The notes below the pieces were generated by a model. That model was not told the DNA's origin. It searched no databases and saw only the letters and a list, made by a program, of their open reading frames with translations. From positions 1 through 64,000 of the forward strand of contig MCFE01000403.1 of assembly GCA_002104905.1 (NCBI GenBank): 64,000 nt of DNA, read 5' to 3'. Below are positions 52,850 through 63,632 of this stretch, piece after piece. Position 1 is the first letter of the stretch, and every line of letters starts with the position of its first letter. Source of the DNA: Basidiobolus meristosporus CBS 931.73 (lineage: Eukaryota > Basidiobolomycota > Basidiobolomycetes > Basidiobolales > Basidiobolaceae). A program made the translations under genes and the position numbers.

Positions 52850-54349
52850 GTTGTGCAGCTTGTTCTAATCTTGATAAGGCATCAGCAACCGTATTGTTTT
52901 TCCAGGGCAGTAGACAATCTCTAAGTCAAATTGCTGAATGTATTTGCTCCATCTTGTCATTCTTCTAGACAGTACCTTCTGAGTAAATATATACTTGAGG
53001 GAGGCCAGATCAGTCTTCACAGTGCATTTGACTCCTTCAATATAGCATCTCCATGTCTTCAAACAGTGTATTATAGCAAGCATCTCCTTCTCATGCACTG
53101 GGTAGTTTTGCTCTGCTGAGTTCAGCTTCTTGAATTCAAAGGCAACAAGGTAGTCCTTTCCCTTGTGTTTTTGACTCAACACTCCACCAATTGCATAATC
53201 TGAAGCATCCATGCACAGAGTAAACTGTTTTCTGAAGTCAGGTATTCTTAAGCTTGGTAGTTTAGCAAATTCATTCTTGAGCATCTGAAAGGCAGTCTCA
53301 CAAGCTATGTCCCACTTATAGGTGTTGTCTTTCTTGAGGATATCAGTTGATGGTGCTGCAATACTTGCAAAGGACTTGACAAATCTTCAATAATAGGAAA
53401 CCATTACAAGGAATGATCTGAGTTCTGATATGCTATGTGGCTGCTTCAGGTTCTTAATAACTTCAATCTTCTTAGGGTCTAAGGTCACTCCTGTGCTAGT
53501 CACTATGTGTCCCAGGTATTCAATGTGTTCCTTGAAGAATTCACACTTGGCTAGCTTGCCGGATAGCTTGTTCTCTCTTAGCTTCTTCAAGACCTTTTCA
53601 ATGTGCACCACGTGATTCTCTTCTGTCTTGCTGTATATCAATATGTCATCCAGGTAGATTATCACAAACTTGTCAAAGTACTCCTGGAAGATGGTCTGCA
53701 TCAGTGTTATGAATGTTGCAGGGGCATTGATGAGGCCAAAACTCATGACTAAGTACTTGTAATGTCCATATCTGGTCCTGAATGCTGTCTTAAGGATGTC
53801 TTCTGGCTTCACCCTAATCTGGTTGTATCCTGACATGAGGTCAATCTTGCTAAATATATTGGCACCATTGAGTTGGTCCAAAAGCTCTTCAATCCAAGGT
53901 ATGGGGTACTTATTTTTCACAGTAACTGAGTTGAGGGCTCTGTAGTCAATACACATCCTAAGAGTTCCATCCTTCTTCTTCACAAAAAGAACTGGTGCTC
54001 CCCAAGGTGACTTGCTGGGTCTGATATATCCTTGCTCCAATAACTGATCTATTTGTCTCTTCATCTCTTCCAACTCCAATGGACTCATTCTGTAAGGTGT
54101 CTTACTCACTGGGGGGCTATCTCCTGTGCCAATGGCATGATCTACATCTCTGACTGGTGGTAGGCTTACAAGTTCATCTGGAAATACGTCTGAATATACC
54201 TTCAAAAGAGTCTGGACCTTTTGGGGTACTGGTGCAGAGGAATCCTCCTGTAATACTGCCATGAGGAACATCTGGGTGCCTTTTCTTAGTGCTCTACAGA
54301 ACTGTGTCTTGCTAAGTTCACTTGTTTCACACACATTGGAATTGACCAA
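52850..54349 (-). pseudogene. Gypsy-A reverse transcriptase and RNase H
   Basis: The reverse transcriptase frame is open from 54349 to 53387. It has VDHAIGTGDSPPVSKTPYRM, KKKDGTLRMCIDYRALNSVT, KIDLMSGYNQIRVKPEDI and the catalytic box IIYLDDILIYS near 53655. A stop follows at FLVMVSYY. RNase H (53284-52865) has DASDYAIGGVLSQ, EKEMLAIIHCLKTW and KTDLASLKYI. The usual His after TD is Leu, and the final NTVADALSR block is reached only after a frameshift near 52905. Confidence 0.9.
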
Positions 54350-54376
54350 GTTAAAATCCAGTCTGGCAGGTAATAG

Positions 54377-54754
54377 CTAGTAGGTCTTGTTGTCCTTCTG
54401 TATCTGAGTAGCCTGGGTTCTCCAATTGATTGATGGATTACAACAAAATAGCCAGGTTTTCCCAAGTACAAGGTCAAACTTGCAGTTCCCAAATATATAG
54501 GCCTGTAGATCTTCTTCATAGTCATTGATCTTCATCCTTACTGGTTGAGTAATACAGTTGATTATGTGAGAGTTCCCATTAGCTGTTGAGACTGAAGTTA
54601 ATTTGGTGGGTTCCAAGTTGATTCCAGCTTTCAAAGCAAATTGCTCTGACATGTACTTGTGCAATGCTCCTGAGTCAATCATGATTTGGCAGGTACTCCA
54701 TTGATTACTCCATTCAAGTATAATAGCTTTCCTGAGCTTGAGGTCATCTGGCAA
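54377..54754 (-). pseudogene. Gypsy-A protease
   Basis: Retropepsin with the active-site motif MIDSGALHKYM (about 54685-54655) and FDLVLGKTWL near 54470. It overlaps the gag frame (54679-55272) and lies in the -1 frame relative to it. Moving from gag ...GVINGVPAK to protease IMIDSGA needs one base re-read at CCAAATC (about 54684-54692). This is either a mutation or a programmed -1 shift. A stop (TAG) ends it at 54377, before reverse transcriptase. Confidence 0.8.
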
Positions 54755-55598
54755 AGGTATTCTTCTGTCATATGGAAGGTGAGCTCTGAGTCTTCTTTAA
54801 GCTCATCCTCCATGTTACTTTGCTCCAGGGCATCAATATAGTTGAAGGTTCTTGATGGCTGGTGTCCATTTCTTCTCTGAGGGCAGTACTTTGCAATATG
54901 TCCCTGCTGGTGGCAATTAAAGCAAAGTCCTTTCTTCTTACATTCTTCCAAGGTAGAATTCTTCTGTATGGGGTCTATTTGCATTTGCACTGTTTCTGAT
55001 TGTCTTCTTTCATAGTGATTGTAGCCTCTCTGATTAGTCATTGTGGGCTTCCCAACTCCAAACATAGCTGAGTCATAGTCAATGGCAATCTTGATGGCTT
55101 GTTCAATAGTCTGAGGTCTTTGATAATTCACTTCCTTACAAGTTCTTTCTTTTAACCCATCAATAAAGTATTCAACTTGATCCAGAGGGTCCATTCTTTC
55201 AATTTGTCCAAGTAGACACCTATATTCATAGATGTACTCTTGGACCATTCCTTTCTGTCTGAGTGTCTTCAACTTTCTTTTTAGTAGTGTCTGTTAGTGT
55301 GGGGGTTCAAAGGCATCAGAATTTCCAACACAATCTCCTCCCAGGTAGAGATTTTTGAGCACCCCATCTTTGTGGATGACCTGATCTTGTTGTGGCACCA
55401 CTGTAAAGCTGCATCTGCCGGGTAAGAGACTGCGTAATGTAACTTGCTTTCTGGAGCAATTCCCTGAGCCTTGAAAGCTTCTTCAATCTGGAAGAGCCAA
55501 GTTCCCAGGTTTTCATTGACTCTGCCATGGTACCGGTTGACTTTTGCACTAAAGTTGCTCTTGACAGGGTTTTGCTGGCTTTGAGCCATGGTAGTCAT
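54679..55598 (-). pseudogene. Gypsy-A gag
   Basis: Starts near 55598 (MTTMAQSQQNPVKSNFSAKV). It has the retrotransposon gag core NENLGTWLFQIEEAFKAQGI and ADAALQWCHNKIRSSTK. A frame change lies at about 55275, then LRQKGMVQEYIYEYRCLLGQ, EYFIDGLKERTCKEVNYQRP and the zinc knuckle CFNCHQQGHIAKYC (CX2CX4HX4C) near 54905. The same shift-prone stretch is also broken in the copy at 26130-26165. Confidence 0.85.
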
Positions 55599-55749
55599 TC
55601 CTTGTTGTTGCTGACTAAGGATCTGGAGTAACTGTTACTGCTGGGCCAGGATTTGCTGCCTAGCATTCTTCCATTCTTGATTTTTGGACATCTTGAGGGA
55701 GGCTTCTTCTTTCTTGAGGAGGGAGGTCTCTGGCTATTGCTGCTACCAA

Positions 55750-56105
55750 TGTTACAAGTCTTGGTATAGAAGTTATAGAGGAATAGGGAGCTTAGCTAGT
55801 ATTGTATTCACTAAAACCTGAACTGATCTTTATTGAGGTTCCAGCAGCTCCTCATATATATTTTGCCAGATCAATTGTTGACTAATTGTATTTCCTAATG
55901 TAGATTGTGGCTGATGACTTATTTGATTGCATCATCATCACCCAATAAGATCCTACTTAATATTACTATTGCTGTCTGATAAGGATCTGCTGATTTATAT
56001 GCTGACTAATGCTACTGATTTGATAAATAATACTGACATACTGATAACCTAAATATATACTAATTGATATGACTGAAAACTGATCTAACTTAAACATTCA
56101 AGTGG
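55750..56105 (-). repeat. Gypsy-A 5' LTR, truncated by Gypsy-B
   Basis: TGTTACAAGTC... as far as CATTCAAGTGG. The last ~12 bp of the LTR (CAGAGCATAACA in the copy ending at 29960) are missing because Gypsy-B begins at 56106. The missing end should lie beyond the Gypsy-B 5' LTR, outside the window. Confidence 0.85.
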
Positions 56106-57175
56106 TGTGGTGGTGTATAAGTCCAAGGGAGAGATAAGTCCAACACTTCTCAAGTGTTTTGTGTGTGGGGTGTTCACTGGGTGCAATAACCTGTGGCAAA
56201 AGCTTGCTAAGAATACTTGGGTTCTGTCTCTAATCTAATGTGAAGGGTAATAAAGCCACAAGCTTGTCAAGGGAAAACTATTGAGCTACAATCCCCAACT
56301 TAGTTGGCGTCTTCACAAAAGTAGGTGCTGGGTTCAGCGTCCTTTGAGATGACAATGTACTAAAGCTTCCAAAGTCAAAACAACTGTAAACTCCACCAGC
56401 AGGGACTTGATAAGAATGCAGCTGTGGTCAATAGTTACATAGACAGAAAAGTATCTTTGCCTGTACAAGAACAAACTTGGGAAAGAATCAAATGTAATAA
56501 AAGATACCTACACTTAGTATTCCTCACAAGTAGTGCCTCCAAGGTCAGTTGGCTGTCAGCGCGGTTTCCTGCAAGTGTCCTGTGGTCTAGGATTGGAAGT
56601 TCAGGTAGCAGCAGGTAGCAGTGATCACACTAATCAACAAGTTGGTATATTGATAAAAGGGATGATGATTTATTGTTGAGGGATAGCCTCCCTTATATAC
56701 TTTTCTCACTGGCTAAGTGATTACTAATCATGGTGTTCCAGAAGGTTCCAGATATTGTAGAAGTCTTAATGACACCAGAATGACCCAAGAATGTTCCAAG
56801 TAGGTGCTGGAAGGTTCTAAGAGGCACAGCACATCCAACCAATCAGGAATCAGTATTCTGAAACCTGTGAAACATAGGGATACCATATATGGTATGGAAA
56901 TGGTAGGGATGGTGCCACAGGTGGATCATATGTCACAGGTACTGGCGCGGGTACCTGCCTAATATAGAAGTACTTAAAGCTAGTAATCTTACATAAAGTG
57001 AGGGGTAACTAATGCAATAAGGTAAGCAGGTGTGATAGTCAACCGGCTTATGGGATAGTACTGATTGGGTAAGACAAATGGGATAAAACTAAAATAAGTG
57101 TAGTAGAGATATAGGGAAGTAGGAAATAAGGGAATGAGCACATCTGTCAGTAGGTGTCACTGCCACCCCACTACA
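56106..57175 (-). repeat. Gypsy-B 3' LTR
   Basis: 1070 bp, TGTGGTGGTG...CCACTACA (plus strand), next to the polypurine tract. Read on the minus strand it has a TATATAAGGGAGG promoter-like box and AATAAATCATC. Very similar to 27163-28233 and 63633 onward. Confidence 0.9.
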
Positions 57176-57184
57176 TCCACCCCC

Positions 57185-58380
57185 CTCTCAGCTTTGAACT
57201 TGGGTCAAAGCAAACTAATCTTGATGTGCAAAATTCCTATGCTTGAATAACTTAAGTCAGTTTCCAGCAACTGGTGCTCTCAACTGGGTGTTGTCAAGGT
57301 CAGATATCTAATAACTTCCATTTCCAATCACTTTGGAAATGAGGTAGGGGCCAGTCCATTTGTTGTCAAACTTCCGACTCCATTTTTGTCCAAGGTGGAA
57401 TCATAGGGTAATACTGGGTCTCCTAGTGATAGTAGCTTTGGTCTTGTTGGGTGTGATTTGTCAAATGGCACCTTGTTCTTCAGTTGTATATCCTTAAGTT
57501 GTTCAGCAGCTATGCTGATATTCAAGTCATGGTGATCAAGTTGCTGTATGCAAGTTGCAAGGAGGTCTTCAGTCTGCATATTGGATCTCTAATTCAATGA
57601 GTTTAAAGTGATGGTGTTTAACTCAACTGGTAGTATGCAGTCATGTCCATAGAGTAGCTTGAATGGCAATAATTCAGTTGTTCTCATGGTAGTAATTCTA
57701 TCTGCCCAGAGTGCAAGATGTAATTGTTGTGGCCACAGTGTTGTGTTATTCTCACAGGTCTTGACAAGAGAGTCCACCAATGGTCCATGTCCTCTCTCTA
57801 TCATTCCATTGGCTTGAGGGTGGTAAGCTGTTGTAAAAGCAATGTGTATCTTGTACTTTGAGCACAACTGCTGGATCATTTGGGATGTCATCACTCCTGT
57901 GTCAGCAACAAGTTTTTGGATGCAGCTAAATCTGCAGATAATGTCTTCTAGTATAAATCTCCATAGGGTATAGCTCTTGTTGTTGGGCAAGGCTTGAGCC
58001 TCTGCCCATCCACTTAGGTCATCTCTAGTAACAATCAGGTACTTTTTTGATCCAGCTGTTGGTATGTGGACAAGGTCAATACCAACCTTTTGCCATAGAC
58101 AGATTGTGTAAGTAGGATGCAGTGGTTCTTCATAACGCTTGGAAGATCTCTTCTGGAAGGCTACCCATGACTTTACAAAGTGTTGGATATCACAGTACAT
58201 GTTTTCCCAGTAGTACCTCTGAGCTGTGGTATTGTAGGTGGCTTCTTGTCCTCTATGTCCTCCTGGTTCTCCTTGGTGGATACTTGTCATGATGTTCAGT
58301 TGCTCTTGTGGGGTAGTGACTACTCTTCTTGGCATAAGTCCAGGCTTCACTTGCTTGAAGAGAAGATCATCTTTGAGATA
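57185..58380 (-). pseudogene. Gypsy-B integrase
   Basis: From 58350: PGGHRGQEATYNTTAQRYYW leads into the HHCC finger, whose two Cys are changed (VKSWVAFQKRS). The core has KVGIDLVHIPTAGSKKYLIV (first Asp), KLVADTGVMTSQMIQQL (second Asp) and HPQANGMIERGHGPLV (Glu). One TAG lies near 57585. The C-terminal domain continues with HPTRPKLLSLGDPVLPYDST and, in another frame, WTGPYLI-like sequence near 57340. The catalytic triad is retained but the finger is lost. Confidence 0.88.
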
Positions 58381-58473
58381 GTAGTGGTATGCCTACTTCC
58401 TGAGTTTTCTAAACTCCTGAATTTCCATCCAACTAGGTTTCTTAAGTGTCCTTAGATATTCCTTGATCAGACT

Positions 58474-58932
58474 TCAGGTAGTTCTCTGATGGTCTTTGAT
58501 GGCAATCTGTTGGATCTCTGCATCAATAATATCATCAAAGTGAGAATCCAAGTCTTCAAATAATTGTGGTCCCTTCCTGGAGAGTGCATCAGCCACAACA
58601 TTTGTCTTGCCAGGGATATGTCTGACCTCAAAGTCAAACATTTTCAGCCATGCCATCCATTGGTTTGTGGCATCATCAGGTAGGTCAGGCTTGTTGATCA
58701 TTCCTATAAGTGGTTTGGCATCTGTCTCCAGGATGAAATGTGTCATGTAGAGTTGTGACTTCAGTTTCCTCAGCATCTTCACAACTCCTAGCAGCTCTCT
58801 CTTAATCTGTGAGTATCTTTGTTCTCTAGGAGAGAATAGGCAGCTCTCATATCTGCAGGCATAGTGGTTGCCATCTTCATCATCTTGGCCAAGTAGTGCT
58901 CCAGCTCCTATAACGCTTGCATCCACTGTCAA
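58474..58932 (-). pseudogene. Gypsy-B RNase H
   Basis: Open for 152 codons. TVDASVIGAGALLGQDDEDG, YSQIKRELLGVVKMLRKL, FILETDAKPLIGMIN and PGKTNVVADALSRKGP supply all four expected acidic positions (D, E, D, D). This is the least damaged enzyme domain in the window. Frames on either side are shifted. Confidence 0.88.
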
Positions 58933-59055
58933 AATAGGTGGTCATTCAGTGTTCTGATAGTCAAGAGGTCATAGAACTAGTGGAGATACCAAGGCCTCTT
59001 TCAGTAATTGCATGGCTTCTTCTTGCTCTTCTCCCCATATAAAAGGGTTATTCTT

Positions 59056-60182
59056 TCACTGTAGTTGGTAGATTGGTTCTGCTATCTCAGAAAATCCTGG
59101 GATCCAGATCCTAAAGAACCCACAAGCTGCTACAAAGCCACAAGCTTGTGTTAGATTTGTGGGGGTAGGCCAGTTGCATATCTTTTGTGTCTTGGAGTCT
59201 CCAGGTGAACAACCAAGGGTGTTGCATTTTTGTCCAACAATGGATATCTCTGATACACCAAAGCTGCTTTTCTCACCACTGATGGTGAGTCCAGCTTCTT
59301 CAATGGCTCCTACTACAACATCATTGTCTGAAATATGGTCATAGACAAACTTTCTTACTCCAGGCATAACTTCAGTGGCATCCCGGGTTTTTGGTCCTTT
59401 GATGCCTATATCATCAGCAAAGACAGCAAGTTTTTCAGGTATAAACTGGTACAGCCCATTCACCATGCATCTCTGGAACTGAGCCATGGAGTTTGTAGCC
59501 CCTTGGCTGAGTCTTGTCATCCTTAAAAGTCCAAATGGTGTCTGTAGTGCAAACATATCTCTTGATGTCTCATCATGGGGAATCTAGTCATATCCTGAGT
59601 AGAGATTGTATGTTGAGTAGATGGAGTGACCACTAAAGCTTTCTGCAAAGTCATCAATAGATGGAGGTATAGCAGCATCTCTGATAGTGACAGCATTTGC
59701 AGGTTGCATGTCTTAAATGAATTGGAGCATTCCATTCTTCTTTTTGGTTACAAACCATCTGTTAGCATAGGGTCCATGGCAAGGTTCTAGGATACCAGCT
59801 TCTATCTTCTTCTTAAGTAGGTCATGCACATAAGCTTGGAGTCCTCTGGGCAGTGGGTAAGGCTTAATGACCAGGGTGTGTGGGCCACTGTATGAATCTT
59901 GATGGGTTTTTCAACCAATGTCTTTAAGAACCCTATCTCCTTGTCATTATATGAGAAAACCTTATCATGCCTTTTCAAGGTTTCTTCAAATAATAGTATC
60001 TCCTCTGGTGTAAGGTTTCCATTACCAATGATAAGTTGCTTAAGTCTCTCAGGTATAAGTTGTATATCTTCTGGTGTTTCTTCTGGGGGTCTAATGTAAT
60101 CAGCAGGTTGAGATCCATCAGTCAAAGGGGTAAGTGATGGTCTAATCTTCTGTTCTACTGTCTTGTATTTTGTCCAAACCAT
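59056..60182 (-). pseudogene. Gypsy-B reverse transcriptase
   Basis: Starts in the linker with LFEETLKRHDKVFSYNDKEI (60000-59940). Frameshifts follow near 59880, 59710 and 59550. Motifs across frames include DDFAESFSGHSIYSTYNLYS near 59650, QTPFGLLRMTRLSQGATNSM at 59550 and the catalytic box VFADDIGIKGPKT near 59415. AIEEAGLTISGEKSSFGV and PGDSKTQKICNWPTPTNLTQ complete the fungal-type palm and thumb. FADD replaces the commoner YLDD; the two Asp are intact. Confidence 0.88.
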
Positions 60183-60184
60183 AG

Positions 60185-61036
60185 CTGTCTGCTCCTGTAT
60201 ACCTAATGAGTAGCTCCAAATGTTGGGGTGTATATTGTCAGGCTCATCATCTTCTTACATAACAAGATGTGTCTTCTGGCAAGCAGTATGTGTCCTCTTA
60301 TTGTTGGGTGTTACACCACAGATGGTTGACTGTAGTCCTGGGTTGGATCCTTGTATGGTGTACCATACTGACCCATTGGAATAGTTGGTGGTTATAGCCT
60401 TAGTACTGGTTTCCCATGGTCTACCTAGCAGAAGGTCAAAGTTTGCCTTCTGGCAGATGAAGAGGGGAAGCCATACCTTGATTCCTTGTACCTCAATTGG
60501 GAACTTGTGTACTACACCATAGAGTGGACTAGATCCTGAGTTTACATCAGTCATGTTCTATCCAGTATCTCTATCAACAGGCAGTAGCTCCTTGCTTCTA
60601 AATGTCTTCCAGAAGTCTAGCGGCATAACACAAATCTCTGAGCCACTGTCAATTTGGCAGTCAACAGGGTCATCATATATATACCTTTTCACCACAGCAG
60701 TTGGGACTGATTAAAAGGTCTTATATTCAGTAGTGTTGTCATCCTTTGGTGGTCTTCATGGTTTGTCTGAATTATATGGGTGTCCATATGTTCATCAGCT
60801 TGTTGTATTGTTCTAAGCTGCTCATCAAAGGTCTTCCTAACAGATGGGGATACACTCATGATTTCTCCAACCAACAAAGTGAGGTTTTGCTTCAGCAGCT
60901 TCTCAGTAATCAGTTGAGGGCTTGAGTAGCTTGCTATCTTTGAGGTCATCTGAAAGTGAGGCAAGGTATCTTGGGTGGGAAGCATACTAGGCCTCTTGTC
61001 AATAACAACTTCAGGTTCTTCATATTGTGGTCTTCT
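60185..61036 (-). pseudogene. Gypsy-B protease and gag-pol linker
   Basis: The protease active site IDSGSEICVMPLDFW is near 60650-60610. FDLLLGRPWETSTKAI lies near 60440, and a stop and frame change fall in between (about 60553). Upstream, 61036-60689 is an open linker (PSMLPTQDTLPHFQMTSKIA, SPSVRKTFDEQLRTIQQADE) that continues gag after the Copia-A solo LTR. Confidence 0.8.
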
Positions 61037-61385
61037 TGTTGTAAAAATTTGTAATTCCACCTAAATATTCACTTAACTTAGTCACTTAGATTATTACCCT
61101 CAAATCCTAGAGAATACTGACCAAATTCCTTGTTGGGATTTACTTAGAATATTTTCACCAAAATACCAGGTACCCAGAACATGAAAATTCTCAAAGTTGT
61201 CCATACAGCCCCAAACTTTGCACAGATGTTCTTGGGACCTTCCTTAACCTATTCTACATGTTTGTAATGCCCAGACCAGGTAAAAGTATAAATACTACTT
61301 TTACATTCAATAAATCATTAAGTGAAAACCACATAATCTACTTGTTCTCAAAATCACTTCCAATATCTCCAAGACTCTTACACCA
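61037..61385 (+). repeat. Copia-A solo LTR in Gypsy-B gag
   Basis: 349 bp, TGTTGTAAAAAT...TTACACCA, flanked by CTTCT on both sides (61032-61036, 61386-61390), a perfect 5-bp target duplication. It is very close to 26199-26547, and the differences seen are mostly C/T transitions. It splits Gypsy-B gag between ...PILR and TTRRPQYEE. Confidence 0.92.
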
Positions 61386-61390
61386 CTTCT

Positions 61391-62271
61391 AAGGATGGGT
61401 TTGGCAGGTTCTTCAGGGAGGTGTCTTTTGGTAGCAAAGGCATTAACTTTGTATTGTCAGTTGTCAGGGCTGCTTGGATTCACTTTATGAGTCCCAATAG
61501 GGGCATCAACAGTAATCTTTCTGGTTGCTGAGTCAGATTTCTGAAAAAGGGCTCTCATCCCTCCTCTTTGGAAATTAGTGGGAATCCTTCTTCCTTCCTT
61601 GTCAGCTAGCATTCCATCAGCATCAAGCTGTACTGCTCCTTCTCTGAGTAGCTGACTAAGCTCTGAGCATTCTTGTCTAGCATGCTGAGTAGAGTCACAC
61701 CAGATGCAGTGCCTGGGCAAAGGTCTTTGGCCCTCAGTATCAACCTCAGCTGAGCCATTAATCTTGAGGGCTAGATTTTGTAGCTGTTCAGCAAGTTGGT
61801 CAATTCTGTCAGTAGTGTAGGTCTGATTGTCAGCAGCAGCACTCCTTGGCTCCTTGGTTGACTGGTCTGGCAGATTAGATGTCAGGAGTCTCATAAAGGT
61901 AGAAGTTTGCATTGCCTCTAGGAGAACGTATTTCATCTCTGCAAAGCAAGGAATGCCTCACTTGTCATCCTTGGCTGCATGTAGGTCAACTTTCCTTGCC
62001 AAGTCTTGGGGAAGCCCTTGTGCAAGGTAAAGTGTCATGGTAAACTCAGTTATAGCCTGGGACTCTAGGAGTGGCTTGGCCATATCTTCATATTGTTGAA
62101 TGAACTCTTCAAGTGGTAGCTTCAAAAGTCCAGTTCTTCCAAAGTGTCTGAGGTCTTCAATTCCATTGTATATCTGGGGTCTACCATACTTGGTCTGTAG
62201 GTAGGTCTTCATTAAGGCCCAGTTAGTGAGAATGTCTCCTTGTCTGAGAAGCTTAGTGGTAATATCATTGG
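61391..62271 (-). pseudogene. Gypsy-B gag, central and C-terminal part
   Basis: From 62271: NDITTKLLRQGDILTNWALM and LRHFGRTGLLKLPLEEFIQQ lead to a TGA near 61957. Then, in the same frame, TTDRIDQLAEQLQNLALKIN and the zinc knuckle CIWCDSTQHARQEC (CX2CX4HX4C, about 61700-61660). It ends at KVNAFATKRHLPEEPAKPIL by the Copia-A LTR. This type of knuckle is typical of fungal gypsy gag. Confidence 0.85.
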
Positions 62272-63340
62272 CGTAGTGGGGTGACAGTGACACCCACTGA
62301 CAGATGTGCTCATTCCCTTTTTTCTACTTCCCTATATCTCTACTACACTTATTTTAGTTTTATCCCATTTGTCTTACACAATCAGTACTATGCTATAAGC
62401 TGGTTGACTATCACACCTGCTTACCTTATTGCATAAGTTACCCCTCACTTTATGTAAGATTACTAGCTATAAGTACTTCTATATTGGGCAAGGACCCGCG
62501 CCAGTACCCACAACACATGATCAACCCTTGACACCATCCCTACCATTTCCATACCATATATGGTATCCCTATGTTACACAGGTTTCAGAATACTGATTCC
62601 TCATTGGTTGGAGGTGCTGTGCCTCTTAGAACCTTCCGGCACCTACTTTGAACATTCTTGGGTCATTCTGAGGTCATTAAGACTTCTACAATATCCGGAA
62701 CCTTCTGGAACACCATGATTAGTAATCACTTAGCCAGTGAGAAAAGTATATAAGGGAGGCAATCCCTCAACAATAAATCATCATCCCTTTTATCAATATA
62801 TCAACTTGTTAATTAGTGTGATCACTGCTACCTGCTGCTACCTGAACTTCCAACTGCATACCACAGGACACTCCCAGGAAACCGTGCTGACAGCCAACCA
62901 ACCTTGGAGGCAGTACTTATGAGGAATACTTAGAGTAGGTATCTTTTATTACATTTGATTCTTTCCCAAGTTTGTTCTTGTACAGGCAAAGATACTTTTC
63001 TGTCTATGTAACTATTGACCACAGCTGCATTCTTATCAAGTCCCTGCTGGTGGAGTTTACAGTTGTTTTGACTTTGGAAGCTTTAGTACATTGTCATCTC
63101 AAAGGATGCTGAACCCAGCACATACTTTTGTTACAACGCCAACTAAGTTGGGGATTGTAGCTCAATAGTTTTCCCTTGACAAGCTTGTGGCTTTATTACC
63201 CTTCACATTAGATTAGAGACAGAACCCAAGTATTCTTAGCAAGCTTTTGCCAGAGGTTATTGCACCCAGTGAACACCCCACACACAAAACACTTGAGAAG
63301 TGTTGGACGTATCTCTCCCTTGGACCTATACACCACCACA
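62272..63340 (+). repeat. Gypsy-B solo LTR inside Gypsy-B gag, opposite orientation
   Basis: 1069 bp, CGTAGTGGGG...CACCACCACA, flanked by TTGG on both sides (62268-62271, 63341-63344), a perfect 4-bp target duplication. Removing it rejoins the gag frame between PYYCTN and NDITTK. TATATAAG at 62748-62755 and AATAAA at 62773-62778 are the likely promoter and poly(A) signals of this LTR family. Confidence 0.92.
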
Positions 63341-63522
63341 TTGGTGCAGTAGTAGGGGAAGTCTTCAGCCATTTCTTGTTCAGATAGGCTGCACATCTTG
63401 CAAAGCTTCTCCCATTTGAATATGAAGCTTTCCACATTCTTTCCATCAAACTGTGGGGCTCCATGTGAGAGTGGTAATGGCATAGAATTCATTTTGGGCA
63501 GGTAGGTCAGTGTTGTAATCAT
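63341..63522 (-). pseudogene. Gypsy-B gag, N-terminus
   Basis: From ATG 63522 (MITTLTYLPKMNSMPLPLSH): GAPQFDGKNVESFIFKWEKL, then CKMCSLSEQEMAEDFPYYCT, interrupted by the reversed solo LTR at 63340. FDGKN near the start is typical of fungal gypsy gag. The leader between this ATG and the primer-binding site (63523-63611) shows no further ORF. Confidence 0.8.
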
Positions 63523-63632
63523 GAAAATATTGGTAGTCTTGTTTCAAGATGTGGATAGTAGCTCAAATCTTCAGGTAAATCTTGTTAGGTCCTAGGGAGC
63601 TTGTATGATCCCCCCACATTGGGTGCCAATTC

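Larger units (their letters stand above)
51183..56105 (-). mobile_element. Gypsy-A LTR retrotransposon, nearly full length
   Basis: Minus-strand Ty3/gypsy element: 3' LTR 51183-51550, polypurine tract GTAGGGGAGAA (51561-51551), integrase, RNase H, reverse transcriptase, protease, gag, primer-binding region TTGGTAGCAGC and 5' LTR 55750-56105. The 5' LTR is cut by Gypsy-B at 56106 within ...ATTCAAGTGG. No chromodomain is seen after integrase. It is inserted in an older Gypsy-A copy (49818-51182). Several stops and frameshifts make it non-autonomous. Confidence 0.9.
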
